Both the position numbers and the translations under genes were made by a program. Positions 25,701 through 36,499 of a DNA stretch of 64,000 nt are shown piece after piece (position 1 is the first letter of the stretch; each line of letters opens with the position of its first letter). Source of the stretch: Hexactinellida sp. DTS-2022 (Eukaryota; Porifera; Hexactinellida). The notes under the pieces were generated by a model, which was not told the DNA's origin, made no database searches, and saw nothing but the letters and a program-made list of their open reading frames with translations. The stretch covers positions 806,001-870,000 of the forward strand of contig JAPNXP010000001.1 in the NCBI GenBank assembly GCA_028753945.1, in the 5' to 3' direction.

Positions 25701-27312
25701 ATGGAATGGTTGGGGTCGACTGTCCGTTCTCAGTGGACCTGGGTGTAACTGAAACTAGTGTCGTTATCGACCTCCCTGAGGCGATAACCCCGTACAATTT
25801 CGCTGTGTCATTGACCACGCCCACCGGGAGCAGGGGGGAGGCAGCGACAATACAAATCCCAATCAGTAAGTTAGACTAGGAATCTCTAGAAGAACAAAAC
25901 GAAGTTTGAATTAACCCAACTCTTGATTAGATATCGTACAAGTTCGCTCTCTGATGACCGAAGCAGTTTCCACCAGTGAGATTGTGGCCAGTTGGGTAGC
26001 CCCTAGAACGGTAGTAGGATACGTACTGACGTCATACTCTGTGGAGGTGAGGGAAACTGGTGGAATGTTATCTATTCAGAACATAAACACGAGCCCGGAG
26101 ACGCTAAGCATCGTAATAGGAGGGCTAAACTCCAGCACGGACTACACAACAACAGTGATTCCTGTAATTCTACAGAATTTCTTCATTATAAGCCAAAGTA
26201 GCTCAGCAGTAACATTCCCAGCCTGTAAGTACTTAGTACACATTATTAATATAGTAAATAGTGAACACCTCTATAAATTATAATCCCGAGGGTGTTCACT
26301 ATGAGAGGTTTGACTGTACTACTATTGTGGCCTATTTAGCTCCAGCGGATGCCCCACAGACGGTTTCGGTAGACTTCGCATTGACACGCGCCTTGAGAGT
26401 GTCCTGGACACCTCCCAGTGTGCCCACTGGCACAATAGTAACCTACGAGATAATGTACGAGGGGACAACTATTGACACCCTTGGGGTTAGATCTGTTAAC
26501 GCTACCATGAGTCAGCTGTTCGTGACTCTATTGATGTTGGAAGAAGCGGAGACCTACTCGATTAAGGTCAGAGCCAGGTACGATAACGGCCCCGGGGCCT
26601 TCACCATACCCGTGCGAGGAACAACACTGGAAGATGGTAATAATCAGCAGTAGCTGTATATATAATAATATTATTAATTAATATTATAGCACCAAGCAGT
26701 CCGGTGACCGATCTTCAAGCGAGCACTCAGAGCGACAGTGTGAAGGCGACATGGTCCGCGCCCCCTCTCCTCTTCAGGAACGGAGTTATCTCTAGCTATG
26801 ACGTCACCTGTAACTACACGGACGCCAGCGGATCCGACGCCAGCATTACAAACACAGTGGACGGTCAGATGAGAGAGGCCACGCTATACAATCTGGCGGA
26901 CGGAACCACCTGCTCCCTGACGGTTGTGCCGAACACATTGGTAGGACCGGGACCGGCCAGCGAGGCCGTGCTAGCTGCGACACAATCGCCTCTCGACACA
27001 GGTAATAACAATACTGATATTAAATAGTATAGCGATATAGAAGAGCATTAATTAGAATAGCTTTCAATTTTTAATTCTACAAGGAATGGAAGATAACAAC
27101 ATTTGTAGTTAACAACGCATTTGTTTGTAGATCGGCTCTGTGATAGCTTCAAGATCGGCCTGTCTGTGGTTACTGTTGTCTGCGCTGCTCTTGTTGTAAA
27201 CACAATCTTGATGGCATCATTTATGCTAATACACTACGTCAAGTACCACAAGAACCCGGGTCCAGATGTAGGAATGGAACTGTACGCACAACCCCATTTG
27301 AGGCCAATTTGA
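22757..27312 (+). CDS. Secreted-type vWA + eight FN3 + transmembrane protein, 11 exons
   Basis: Exons: 22757-22824, 23159-23736, 23798-24091, 24148-24444, 24905-25168, 25224-25520, 25578-25865, 25931-26224, 26340-26636, 26690-27001, 27131-27312. All introns are GT-AG; the sum is 3171 bases, or 1056 residues. Exon 1 is a signal peptide (MKAVLIATLFLQIILFGHG). Exon 2 is a von Willebrand A domain with an apparently complete metal site (DSSLS at Asp35, LLTDG later), so it can probably bind ligand through a cation. Exons 3-10 each encode one fibronectin III domain. Exon 11 encodes a TM helix and about 30 cytoplasmic residues. Every intron from intron 2 on is phase 1, so each FN3 is a symmetric 1-1 exon. 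AATAAA at 27451 is a fitting polyadenylation signal. The likely role is cell adhesion or recognition; no orthologue is recognised. Confidence 0.9.
24683..24856. mobile_element. pogo/Tigger-like MITE in intron 4 of the vWA-FN3 gene
   Basis: Termini CAAGTCAACTCTCGTTATAACGA and CGTTATAACGGGAGTTCACTG are flanked by TA on both sides (174 bp). It makes intron 4 (460 bases) by far the longest between FN3 exons, the others being about 53-130 bases. Confidence 0.85.
26254..26315. mobile_element. Short MITE remnant in intron 8 of the vWA-FN3 gene
   Basis: TAGTGAACACCTCTATAA at the left pairs with GTGTTCACTATGAGAGG at the right, which ends TTTGACTG before a TA. At 62 bp it is a deletion remnant of a pogo-type element. 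Confidence 0.6.
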
Positions 27313-28307
27313 ATATGTGTGCTCCCAGTCCAACTTTTAATTGTTTGTGTGTTTAGTTAGTTAAAGTTAGTATGGCAGCTTTTCCTATATGTCACAGACT
27401 GTGTATATGATGTATTACAATTTACTGCATATGTAGCATGTTTATTCATTAATAAAATGTCTTGTACCAACACAATTGTTATTTAAAATTTTTAATAGTT
27501 AAATAGTCTTAATAATTAGCACAAGTACATCTAAAGCACAAACTGTACAATAAGCAGACACAAACTAGTAATTTGTATTTATATATGTAAATATAGGTAT
27601 TACACTTTATACCGTAGATATAGATATACTATTGAAATAAAAAAGTCAGAGGATTAATTACGTAAATCACAAATTCAGAGTGAATAATAAAAGTGAAACT
27701 AATTAAAATTAGCAAAATTTGCATTTTATACAACACTCATTTGTAAATGAAAACAAACTAAATACGTATGTTTTGAGGTAAATTGTGTAGTGTCTCAAAA
27801 ACTAGATTTCTTTCGATTTGTACAAAAGATAAGTATTTGAATTAATAAGCACATTTTTAATCTTTATAAGGTTAAACTATTTGTAATCTCTTTACGTATA
27901 ACATTACACCTATGGAGCCTTCCCTTAGGGTTGAACTGAGGGCGTCTAAAATACTTAGCATCTAGAAAAATATTGTTTGTATTACTCCGATGGGGAGTGT
28001 TTCGAATTTACGAACCTAAACCTAAATGCATCAAATTACTCGCTTCTAAGCGCCGCCAACAATCGTACAATATTATGTTGAAACAGTTTATTCTTGAATA
28101 ACTTCCGAACCTTTGAAAGTAGCAGCCTTATAATAATAATATAATTCAGTAATGATTCACTTACCAAATAAATTTGATTTATTTTCAATCGGATTAAAAA
28201 TTATGGTGTCCCCCCAGAACAATTTGTAGGGGGCCATCAAAAACAGTGGCATTACTTTATTCAGCAAGAAATTAACTTCACAGTTTCTGTTGAATACATA
28301 ATGTATT
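27313..28307. other. Gene-free stretch
   Basis: It contains the 3' UTR of the vWA-FN3 gene with AATAAA at 27451-27456, then AT-rich sequence with no ORF or repeat that I can support. Confidence 0.45.
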
Positions 28308-28453
28308 ATAGTCAACATCCGTTAATTCGAACACTCATGGGGGAAAAAATCGAATTATCGAACGGAAATCTGTATGGGAGGGGGGAAAAACAAATTAGTT
28401 CGAATTAGTGAAAGTTCGAATTAACGGGTATTCGAATTAACGGTTGTCGACTG
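28308..28453. mobile_element. pogo/Tigger-like MITE, 146 bp
   Basis: Termini TAGTCAACATCCGTTAATTCGAA and TTCGAATTAACGGTTGTCGACTG, with TA at both edges. The interior repeats TTCGAATTA. Confidence 0.8.
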
Positions 28454-28935
28454 TATTGCTATTTCGCAAAATATGCTTGTGTTGACATTAAAAGCATACT
28501 TGTTTACAACTCTAAGCGTTCCTTGTTTATTATTGTTATGATCATAGTACTATTTATACTTAGGAAACTGGTAATTATATAATTTAACAGAAACTAAGAT
28601 TTCTTGCTAATTAGTCCTTTAACAAGAATACTATTAATGCAAGTGATTATAAATAATTTTATATCTTGAAAACAATAATAAACTTGTCAACATAGGATAT
28701 GATTTAGCATAACAAACTATTGTTTATCTGTTACTTCATTTGTATAAATTAAAAGGGTAAATTATTTTCAGTTCTTTTACAAAGTAAAAATACGATCATA
28801 TTGGTATTCCTTAAATTACAAAATAATAGTGAAAGCAATATAAGCAAAACATTTGATGCAAGTTATTAAAATCCCTGTGATCATCTAAATATAATATATT
28901 ATAATAAGAAAAGTGATTTTGTAATAGAAAATAAA

Positions 28936-30261
28936 TCAACTAGAATTTCGCGATATTGTCTCAATTATAAAATTTACTACCTCTGATACAGTATGGAATC
29001 TGCTATAGATCTCCTCTCCATTAGTTCTCCTGGTGATCAATTCAGCGCCCGAGCCCTGTCTGTCACTCAATACAATCGAATAAGGAAACCCAAACAATCT
29101 GTTATCTTTAAGCTTGAAAGAGTGCGAAAGATTCATACGATTGTCTACAACAACTTCTCCGTTTAAAGAGCTATCGATCTGGTAGTAAGTCTCCGCTGCT
29201 CGCGCTAAGTGTTTGTTGCAATCAGGGTCCTTGGAGGAGAGAGGAATTATGGAGATTGAGTAAGGCGCCAATTTGTCTGGCCAGACTAGACGGTCTGGAA
29301 ATGTCGCAGCTGTATGCTCGCATAGCGCGCCTAAAATTCTAGTTATACCTATGCCATAGCAGCCCATTTCAACTAAGTTCTTATTATTCGATTCGTCAAG
29401 GTACTTGAGATTAAACGTTTCCGAGAATGAAGTGCCAATATAGAATATATGTGCTAGTTCGATAGCTTTTTTCTCTTCTCTCTCACAGCTGTTGGGAGAT
29501 ATGCAGCCCTGCGGAACCTCGATACTAACTGGTAGCAAGTCTGTACTAGCTTGCTTACCGCACTTGGGACAAACCACCAAGGTATTCTCGCCGATGGAAC
29601 AAGGTAGTTGGTATTCGTGCGACAGCTTTCCTCCCATGCTCTCTCCATCTGCTTCGGTCTTCAAAACTGGAAGGTGTAAGTCGCTGAAGAGTTTCTCATA
29701 AGCAGTGCTAACCTGCGAATAACTCCTCATTGCTTCCTCTTTGCAAGTGTCAAACGTGTATAAATCCTTCATTGAGAACTCCCTGCAACGTAATAGGCCG
29801 TATCGAGGTCTGATTTCATCTCGGTACTTAGTGGTTATCTGGTACAGCTTCAATGGAAGTTGTTTGTAAGAATTTAAAAATAGATTCGAAGAGAGAAGAT
29901 TTGTAATAGACTCTTCGTGGGTTGGAGATAAACAGTATTTTCTGTGTTTATTATCCTTAAGCTGAAACAGCTCATGACCAATGGTATTAACTCTCCCGCT
30001 AGTCTCCCACAAACTGAGAGGAGTCAGATTAGCCAGTTGGACCTTCGTGCCACCAATTTCTCGCATGCGGAAATCAACACGCCGCTCTACTTTCTCTAGG
30101 AAGGAGAGAGCCGGGGCCATTAGATGGTAGATGCCTGAACAAGCTGGAGATATCAATCCAGATGCGAGCAGCAATCGTAACCCGCCGCTCATGCCATCTG
30201 CTGGCTCTCTGAGCGCTAAGCATGAAGTCTTCAAAGCGAGAGAAGAAAACGATTGCATCAT
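28936..30261 (-). CDS. PARS2: Mitochondrial prolyl-tRNA synthetase
   Basis: It charges mitochondrial tRNA-Pro. The 441-residue frame (human PARS2 about 475) starts MMQSFSSLALKTSC, compatible with a mitochondrial presequence. Class II motifs appear in order: motif 1 (GIYHLMAPALSFLEKVERRV), motif 2 (YRDEIRPRYGLLRCREFSMKD) and motif 3 (EMGCYGIGITRILGAL). A C-terminal anticodon-binding region follows (VVVDNR, FPYSIVLSDR). The protein is bacterial-like in layout but lacks the large editing insertion of bacterial ProRS, as PARS2 does. It is a single exon, and no second tRNA synthetase is nearby. Confidence 0.95.
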   Translation of the reverse strand: MMQSFSSLALKTSCLALREPADGMSGGLRLLLASGLISPACSGIYHLMAPALSFLEKVERRVDFRMREIGGTKVQLANLTPLSLWETSGRVNTIGHELFQLKDNKHRKYCLSPTHEESITNLLSSNLFLNSYKQLPLKLYQITTKYRDEIRPRYGLLRCREFSMKDLYTFDTCKEEAMRSYSQVSTAYEKLFSDLHLPVLKTEADGESMGGKLSHEYQLPCSIGENTLVVCPKCGKQASTDLLPVSIEVPQGCISPNSCEREEKKAIELAHIFYIGTSFSETFNLKYLDESNNKNLVEMGCYGIGITRILGALCEHTAATFPDRLVWPDKLAPYSISIIPLSSKDPDCNKHLARAAETYYQIDSSLNGEVVVDNRMNLSHSFKLKDNRLFGFPYSIVLSDRQGSGAELITRRTNGEEIYSRFHTVSEVVNFIIETISRNSS

Positions 30262-30669
30262 AATTCGTGTAAAAACTTATTAGCACTTATATGTAAATTA
30301 TAACTGTAAATTATAACATTTCCTGAAAGTTTATAATTCTAGAAAAATGAATGAAATTATGTCAGTGATTACAGATGGAAATAAATAAAGCAATTTAAAT
30401 GACCACGATTAAGCGTCTAGTACATTTTCGAATTGTTTGCTCCAGTAAATTACAGACAAAAAAATAAAATACCTTACTGAGGAAACACAAACGTGAAATT
30501 AATTAATTAATTCCTAATATAATAATATAATCATAACAAACCTAATTATTATTAAAGTTTTCAAAGGCATGCAGTGCAATTTATGGGCAGTATACTAACA
30601 AAGTAAAATATGAGAGAACGAATATGAATACACCTATATGCAAATCAGTTATAAATAACTTGCCACAAG

Positions 30670-31032
30670 TTACCATTCAGGAGGCACTGCATTCTCAGGC
30701 GCAGCCAGGAAGCACATTATCTTCAGTTTCTCTACTTCCTCCTCTAACTGGAGTTTCTCTGCCCTCAGGGCATCAGCTGTTCCTTGTAGCGCCATGATGT
30801 CTCCCTCTAAATATTCGCACTCTCTTCTGTGGAGCCACTTCTCTCGTCCCCGCTTCCTCAACTTCTTCAGCTGCTTCTCTTCTTCCGGAGAGAACTCTTT
30901 TCCATTTAAGTTCTTCCTCAACTGAGTGCACGTTAGGAACACTACGCTCTCTAGCGAGATATGTTTCTCTCTCAGGAGCTGCTGCTGAGAGCTGCTCAGT
31001 TCAGATTCATAATTAGTGAATATCGAAGACAT
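30670..31032 (-). CDS. bZIP-like basic coiled-coil protein, copy 1
   Basis: 120 residues. An N-terminal helix-rich part (ESELSSSQQQLLREK) is followed by a basic stretch (KQLKKLRKRGREKWLHRRE, about residues 55-73) and a zipper of five leucines at perfect heptads (from EYLEGDIMAL on). The tail IMCFLAAPENA recalls the EFILAAH segment after Fos zippers. The canonical Asn and Arg of bZIP basic regions (NxxAAxxCR) are not at the expected spacing, so DNA binding may be altered or lost. It is nearly identical to copy 2 (32416-32850, plus) except at both ends; this copy ends PPEW. I place it as Fos/ATF-like with low certainty on subfamily. Confidence 0.75.
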   Translation of the reverse strand: MSSIFTNYESELSSSQQQLLREKHISLESVVFLTCTQLRKNLNGKEFSPEEEKQLKKLRKRGREKWLHRRECEYLEGDIMALQGTADALRAEKLQLEEEVEKLKIMCFLAAPENAVPPEW

Positions 31033-32415
31033 AATTATTGAATTATTTATCAGTTATTAATAAATTGCACAAAATAAATCTTTTAGGATTTATTATTTAC
31101 AGTTAATTAATAATGAAAATGAAAGTCTGTTAATTTATATAGAAATGGCCAAGATGTTTTGCTGTGTGCAGTTAACAAAGATAATTTACTGGGAAACAAT
31201 AACAACCACCACACAGATACGAGTTTACAGGTTTAAATATTCCGAAGTCAAGTTTTTAATAATTGAGGTGCCTGAAATAACTTTAAGACAAGAAATATTG
31301 GTAAATAGTGTAATGTATATACATAAGCAGTGAAAAGGGGTTACCCCATCTGGTTTTTGCCAGGCAACATAATCTCCCTAGTGTAGACCTGTGGACATGT
31401 GGACCCCTGAATATTTCCTCGTTTTAAGTTTAATGTAATTCTACTCCCCACCCCCCTTGGCCATTAAGGGGGTTTGCTTACTTGTAGTAGTAGAGATAAT
31501 ATATTTTGAGATGAAACCTAGTGAACAACCAATTATTCAGAACTGAGTTTACTGAAATCTCCGATATCCGGACCTCTCAGATACGGCACTCCTATTGGTG
31601 TAAAGAAAAGCTAATTATGTATTCATTTAACCAATAATGGAGTTTAATGACAAAATTATCCATGAAATACATATCTTAAATTATCTACAACCCAAAAATA
31701 TGTATTATACAATTTGGGATTGTAAATACTAAAAAATATAAAAAAATATACTAAAATACTAAAATTACTAAAAATATGTATTAGACAATTTGGGATTGCA
31801 CATGTACCAGCCATTGTATTTCTGAGATCTGGGCAAATTCCTAGTTACGGGTACCCTCCGGATAAGGATAAGGGAGGTTTGAGTGTATTCATAACATAAA
31901 GTGATATGCTATAGCTGTCTTGATAATTACTTGTATTTCAATGATTATAGGATTAAAAAAATTATTTGTGAAATAAATTTATGATATTGGGCTCAAATGT
32001 TTCTGAGGATCGGGATGAGTGTTACCTTCGGAAAAGTTCAAAAAGCTTTATAATGGCAGGGAGCGAAGAATGAAACTCTTAAGTTAATAAGACAACAAAA
32101 AATGCTTTATAATCAGTACTGAAATAATACTACAACTAGTACTGAAAGAAGGAATTATGTAAAAGTGAATTAAAATCAAGAAACTCTCTGCCAGTATTAA
32201 AGTATTCAGTTTCTAAGAGTCTTGCTAGGAATTATTCATATTGATAATTGTTTTCAATATGTTAGAGAATAGAGAAAATGATACTTCAATTAGATTTTAA
32301 TCATGAGATAATTTCAAAATGAGTCAAGTTTCCAATCTGTAATTAGTATAAATTAAGTCGGAAGTAACAAAAAAGTAAAAAAAATAAACAAAACAATTAA
32401 GAATATAGAAATAAA
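31033..32415. promoter_or_regulatory. Divergent intergenic region between the bZIP-like twins
   Basis: 1.38 kb, AT-rich, presumably holding both promoters. It holds a TA-flanked MITE at 31552-31885 and nothing else I can support. The flanks of the two genes do not remain similar, so the inverted duplication is confined mostly to coding sequence. Confidence 0.45.
31552..31885. mobile_element. pogo/Tigger-like MITE, 334 bp
   Basis: It starts CTGAAATCTCCGATATCCGG after TA and ends CCGGATAAGGATAAGGGAGGTTTGAGTG without a full match but in the same pattern, with TA following. Inside, a short segment with ATGTATTAGACAATTTGGGATTG is tandemly duplicated around 31700-31800. Confidence 0.6.
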
Positions 32416-32850
32416 ATGTCTATAAGTCTAATAACAGAATTTGAATCTGAACTGAGCAGCTCTCAGCAGCAGCTCCTGAGAGAGAAACAAATCTCGCTAG
32501 AGAGCGTAGTGTTTCTAACGTGCACTCAGTTGAGGAAGAACTTAAATGGCAAAGAGTTCTCTCCGGAAGAAGAGAAGCAGCTGAAGAAGTTGAGGAAGCG
32601 GGGACGAGAGAAGTGGCTCCACAGAAGAGAGTGCGAATATTTAGAGGGAGACATCATGGCGCTACAAGGAACAGCTGATGCCCTGAGGGCAGAGAAACTC
32701 CAGTTAGAGGAGGAAGTAGAGAAACTGAAGATAATGTGCTTCCTGGCTGCGCCTGAGAATGCAGTATACAACTGCGATTTGGGAAGTGAGATGTTACACG
32801 ATATAAACGAGCAAGATATTATGCAATGCTTTTCTGGATATTTCTATTAA
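32416..32850 (+). CDS. bZIP-like basic coiled-coil protein, copy 2
   Basis: 144 residues, divergently oriented to copy 1. From ESELSSSQQQLLREK through the basic stretch and the five-leucine zipper to AAPENAV the two proteins differ by about one residue (Q for H), and the DNA is almost identical. The N-terminus (MSISLITEF) and the tail (YNCDLGSEMLHDINE to the end) are unrelated to copy 1. The tail change occurs exactly at AATGCAG, so a splice donor (GTATAC) could be used there instead; the present end is the simple read-through. It lacks the canonical bZIP Asn/Arg, as copy 1 does. Confidence 0.75.
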   Translation: MSISLITEFESELSSSQQQLLREKQISLESVVFLTCTQLRKNLNGKEFSPEEEKQLKKLRKRGREKWLHRRECEYLEGDIMALQGTADALRAEKLQLEEEVEKLKIMCFLAAPENAVYNCDLGSEMLHDINEQDIMQCFSGYFY

Positions 32851-32909
32851 TTTGTTTTTCAATTTCACTAAACGGCAAGCATTCATTAAGTAATAATATT
32901 AAACAGCTG

Positions 32910-33010
32910 AAGGTATATAACTAACTTACTTAGGAAATTAACGTCTTATATAACTAACTTACTTAGGAAATTAACGTCTTATATAACTAACTAACTTAGG
33001 AAATTAATGT
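32910..33010. repeat. Tandem repeat, three 33-bp units
   Basis: The unit, containing AACTTACTTAGGAAATTAACGTC and TTATATAACTA, is repeated three times with few changes just downstream of bZIP-like copy 2. Confidence 0.9.
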
Positions 33011-33122
33011 CATTGCAATTATCGAAAAAGGAAATGTACATACGCGATTTGGAGCAAGCCTTTTCAAATAAATGAGATTAACGCGATTGAGGGGCCTAGG
33101 GGAAAAGGATTTTAATATAGAG

Positions 33123-33874
33123 CAGAGTGGACCATGGGTCAACATGTGTGACCCATGTCCCACCTGACCAGTGGCGGCGCTAGCACATCAAAATAGGGGG
33201 TGCAACGGGAGGTGCAAGCATTATGTTCAATACAGCCTGCCAGGATATTTGAATGGGTATACTGTGTCATGATAACATGGTGGTCTTATATAGAAAGTAG
33301 TTATGACTTTAGGTTGCTACTCAAATCTAATTTTCGGAAACTTTAAACATATTATTTAGCAAAAAGGCCAACATACGTAGATATAAAATCACTTAGTGCT
33401 AAATTTGAAATAGTAATCCTTTACATATATTGAGTGGGCTAGTTAAGCTATTCAACTTGAATACAATAGATTATAAATACCCTTGAATTCTCTAAGCACT
33501 CCACTGGGTGCTGACAGAGTTTCAAGAGGTGCCGTAGCATCCCCTAGCACCCCGTAGCGCCGCCCCTGCACCTAATCCATCGTATTTGTGAGCCATTGAC
33601 CCATTGACCCATCACACAATTTCAAATACATACGTATCTAAATATACTGTCAGCTGTCACAGTAACAGTACAGTAACAGTACAGTAACAGTACAGTAACA
33701 GAACAGTAACAGAATAACAGAATAAAGCTATTGTTTTGGTACCCTTTTAATACCACAGAAATTGCCCGTACAGTTTCTGGGTACAACTGATTTCTCAATG
33801 ATCCATCTGAGATCTGACCCATCGATTTAGGAGACCCATCTGACCCATGACCCATCGACGCATGGTCCACTCTG
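33123..33874. mobile_element. hAT-type element (outer of a nested pair), 752 bp
   Basis: Termini CAGAGTGGACCATG and CATGGTCCACTCTG are flanked by the exact 8-bp duplication ATATAGAG (33115-33122 and 33875-33882). The interior has repeats of GACCCAT, an ACAGT microsatellite (33660-33720) and a second element inserted at 33169-33568. There is no transposase. Confidence 0.92.
33169..33568. mobile_element. hAT-type MITE inserted in the element at 33123-33874
   Basis: Termini CAGTGGCGGCGCTA and TAGCGCCGCCCCTG. The flanking octamers CACCTGAC (33161-33168) and CACCTAAT (33569-33576) agree at six of eight bases, as an aged target duplication would. It is 400 bp and has no ORF. Confidence 0.75.
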
Positions 33875-33905
33875 ATATAGAGTGCATTTGAAATACAATT
33901 TATAG

Positions 33906-34167
33906 ACCGTATTTCCCCGAATAAGCGCCCCGGCGCTTATCGTTTTCGTGGGCCAAAATTATGGTGAAATATTTGTGAAAAATCGAGAATATAATATTTA
34001 GGTTGGTTCTAATGGTTTCCACCAACAGTATACCTACCGAAGTTGTCAAAATCAATGGAATTATATTACAGTGATCAACTAATGTGTATAAATTTTATCA
34101 TACCAATGTCATTTTTATTGACCCGGCGCTTATTCAAGCCCCCGGCGCTTATTCGGGGAAATACGGT
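33906..34167. mobile_element. MITE with 24-bp termini (family D copy 1)
   Basis: Starts ACCGTATTTCCCCGAATAAG and ends with the exact reverse complement, CTTATTCGGGGAAATACGGT. It is 262 bp with no ORF. A second, older copy at 50473-51480 carries a hAT insertion. The superfamily is not clear from the ends. Confidence 0.85.
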
Positions 34168-35204
34168 AATCTTCTAAAATGTAATCACCATTTCTTGTGT
34201 CCAAATTTGGATTTCAAATTGACTGATAGATGTGGAAAATAATTATCTTTGTAACTTGAAAGTAATTAATTTTGAAAAGTTCATTAAATAAAAATTAGAA
34301 TTATTCTAAATTTATAATATAATATATGTATCTATCATAATACACTTGAATAATCAATCAGCATATCATAATTTTTACAAATTATACGAGTAACAAAACA
34401 AAAACATTAAACTAATCACAGTTCACTTCACTAAATTCCAGTTTCCAATGGAAAGAGATTGTTTTGTATAAACAACATTTTACTTGGAGTCGCTTGGCAT
34501 GAAATTGCTAACTTTATAAGATATTCAAATCAGTTATTTTACTTTCAAATAATGAAAATTGCCGTTGTGTTTTATAACATTAACTTGGTATACAAAATAA
34601 GGGCAAACGATAATAAATTAAATGGACACATCAACATTAATAATTAAATACACATTTTTTAGGGTATCACCACAAAGATGGTTAATAAGCTACAACTAAG
34701 AATTTAATCTAATACATTAAGCAAAAACGTAAATATAAATTATGATCAAGTCAGCACAAATTAAATAACTTAATTACCAAAATCTCTAATTAGAAGTGGT
34801 TGAAATTTTGAGTTCAATTTATTTCACAAGTTGCTGGCTTTACAGTGAGAAAGCACTTAATAAGATAATATGGAGCTGTAAAGTGATTAAAATTCGGATG
34901 TATTGTATAGGCAAATATGTCATATATTAACGCTACTTTTAAAATACGTATAAATTTAAGATTATAATCTAGAAATTATTCCTGTGTCGTCGTCGAGAAT
35001 CAAACTACAGTCGAGTGCGCGAATTCTCCAAAATACAATTATCCGGTTGTGAAGTTTAAGTATTACTACCGCCCAGGGGTATATAAATGGGGTGGACAGT
35101 TAGGGGTATGTCCTACGGCCCCAGAAGTGGTCATACCAGTCGCACTTATTTTCAAATAATTCAAGTATCATTCAATATTCCCAAGTCATATTTACTCTTA
35201 AATT
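34168..35204. other. Gene-free AT-rich stretch
   Basis: I see no gene and no supported repeat. Short ORFs here have AT-driven composition and no domain. Confidence 0.4.
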
Positions 35205-36128
35205 TAGTATTACGAGCCCTTCGGTCTCGGTCGCTTCGCGACGGATCACTCTCTCACAAAAGTCGCTTCGCGACTTTTGTTCATTCGTGTTACACACCGC
35301 AACACAATTAATTAACGGCCGATTTGCGGCCTTACACTCCTCAATTATCACTCATATTAAATAGGTTAAACCTGTGACTTGTAAATTACACGTACTCTAT
35401 GCTGCTATTTGGGACCCAAGTATGTCAACTAATTAATTCATTCATTCATTCATTCATGTTATTTACTAACCCAGGATTTACATAGGAAAATTGTTTGTAA
35501 ATAGTTGAATTACTTTGATAGTAATATTATGTATGCTTGTGATTGACGTAGGCTAAATACATCACGAATAGAATAAACTGATGGAAGCCAAACTGGATTA
35601 ATCAAGTATGCAATTTCGGAAATAATGTAGGTGAAGATTAAATCGTCAAACCTCAATATGCGCAATGACGCAGCAACTGGAAGTTACATTTTTGTCATTG
35701 CCTGGCTCAGATTAAATGCGAAAATTCTAAAAATTTCCAGAGACATGCAATACATTCTGTTTTATAATGTGACAAAATTATTTGTCGATTGAACCAAAAG
35801 TGTAAGAGCTAAATCCAAATTAGTTCGTACGTAACGTCACAATCCCATAAATCGGTATACGTGTGTCTCATTGTATGTTGTGTTATCATCTAAAATTGTG
35901 GGCGAATCGAATAAAAACTGAAAGAGTTATTCCCAAATAAGTGCCTTTATGACGTCATAATCCCGTTATTTTGTTCAAAAACCAATAGATCGTTGTCGCA
36001 GTACAAAATTACCCCTGTATGCCAATTTTCAGCTTTCTAGGACTCGTAGTCTTTCCTATTAATTCTGGACAAACACACACACAAACACACACACACATCC
36101 ACAACAATTCCGCTTTTAATATACAGAT
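35205..36128 (-). mobile_element. Helitron-like repeat family B, full-looking copy
   Basis: Read on the minus strand it starts TCTGTATATTAAAAGCGG, then a long TGTG tract and TTTGTCCAGAATTAATAGG. About 0.9 kb later it ends with a hairpin cluster (GTCGCGAAGCGAC, GCGACCGAGACCGAAGGGCTCG). The copy at 37045-37705 has the same two ends. It has no ORF. Ends without inverted repeats plus a 3' hairpin fit a Helitron-type element; no autonomous partner is present in the window. Confidence 0.55.
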
Positions 36129-36146
36129 ATATTTAGCATATGTATT

Positions 36147-36329
36147 CAGTGTTTTTTTAAGGATTTGCTTAGAGGGCCCTGCCAACAATTAGAGGCCCTC
36201 ACCCCAACATTAGAGGCCCTCACTCTACATTTCATGATATTGAGTACTTAGCACGTTAAAAATTAGAGGCCCATTGAGAAAAATTAGAGGTCCATTTTGG
36301 GCCTCTAATTTGCCTTAAAAAAAACACTG
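36147..36329. mobile_element. hAT-like MITE, 183 bp
   Basis: Termini CAGTGTTTTTTTAAGG and CCTTAAAAAAAACACTG. Flanking octamers TATGTATT and TATGTGTA agree partly. The interior repeats TTAGAGGCCC four or more times in both directions. Confidence 0.7.
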
Positions 36330-36499
36330 TATGTGTATTACAATAACATATTATCGCATATTCTAATAAATACTAAAGTATTCGGTTAGCTTTCAATGAA
36401 TTTCTTACATTTCAAATAAATGGCTAAATCACAGACAAATCTGGACTTTTTAAAGAAAAATAAAATAGCCAAATATGTATTTCTGGATAACCAATAAAA

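Noticed and set aside
33622-33870. Minus frame with a VTVLLLYCYC repeat.
   Set aside because: It reads through an ACAGT microsatellite inside a transposon.
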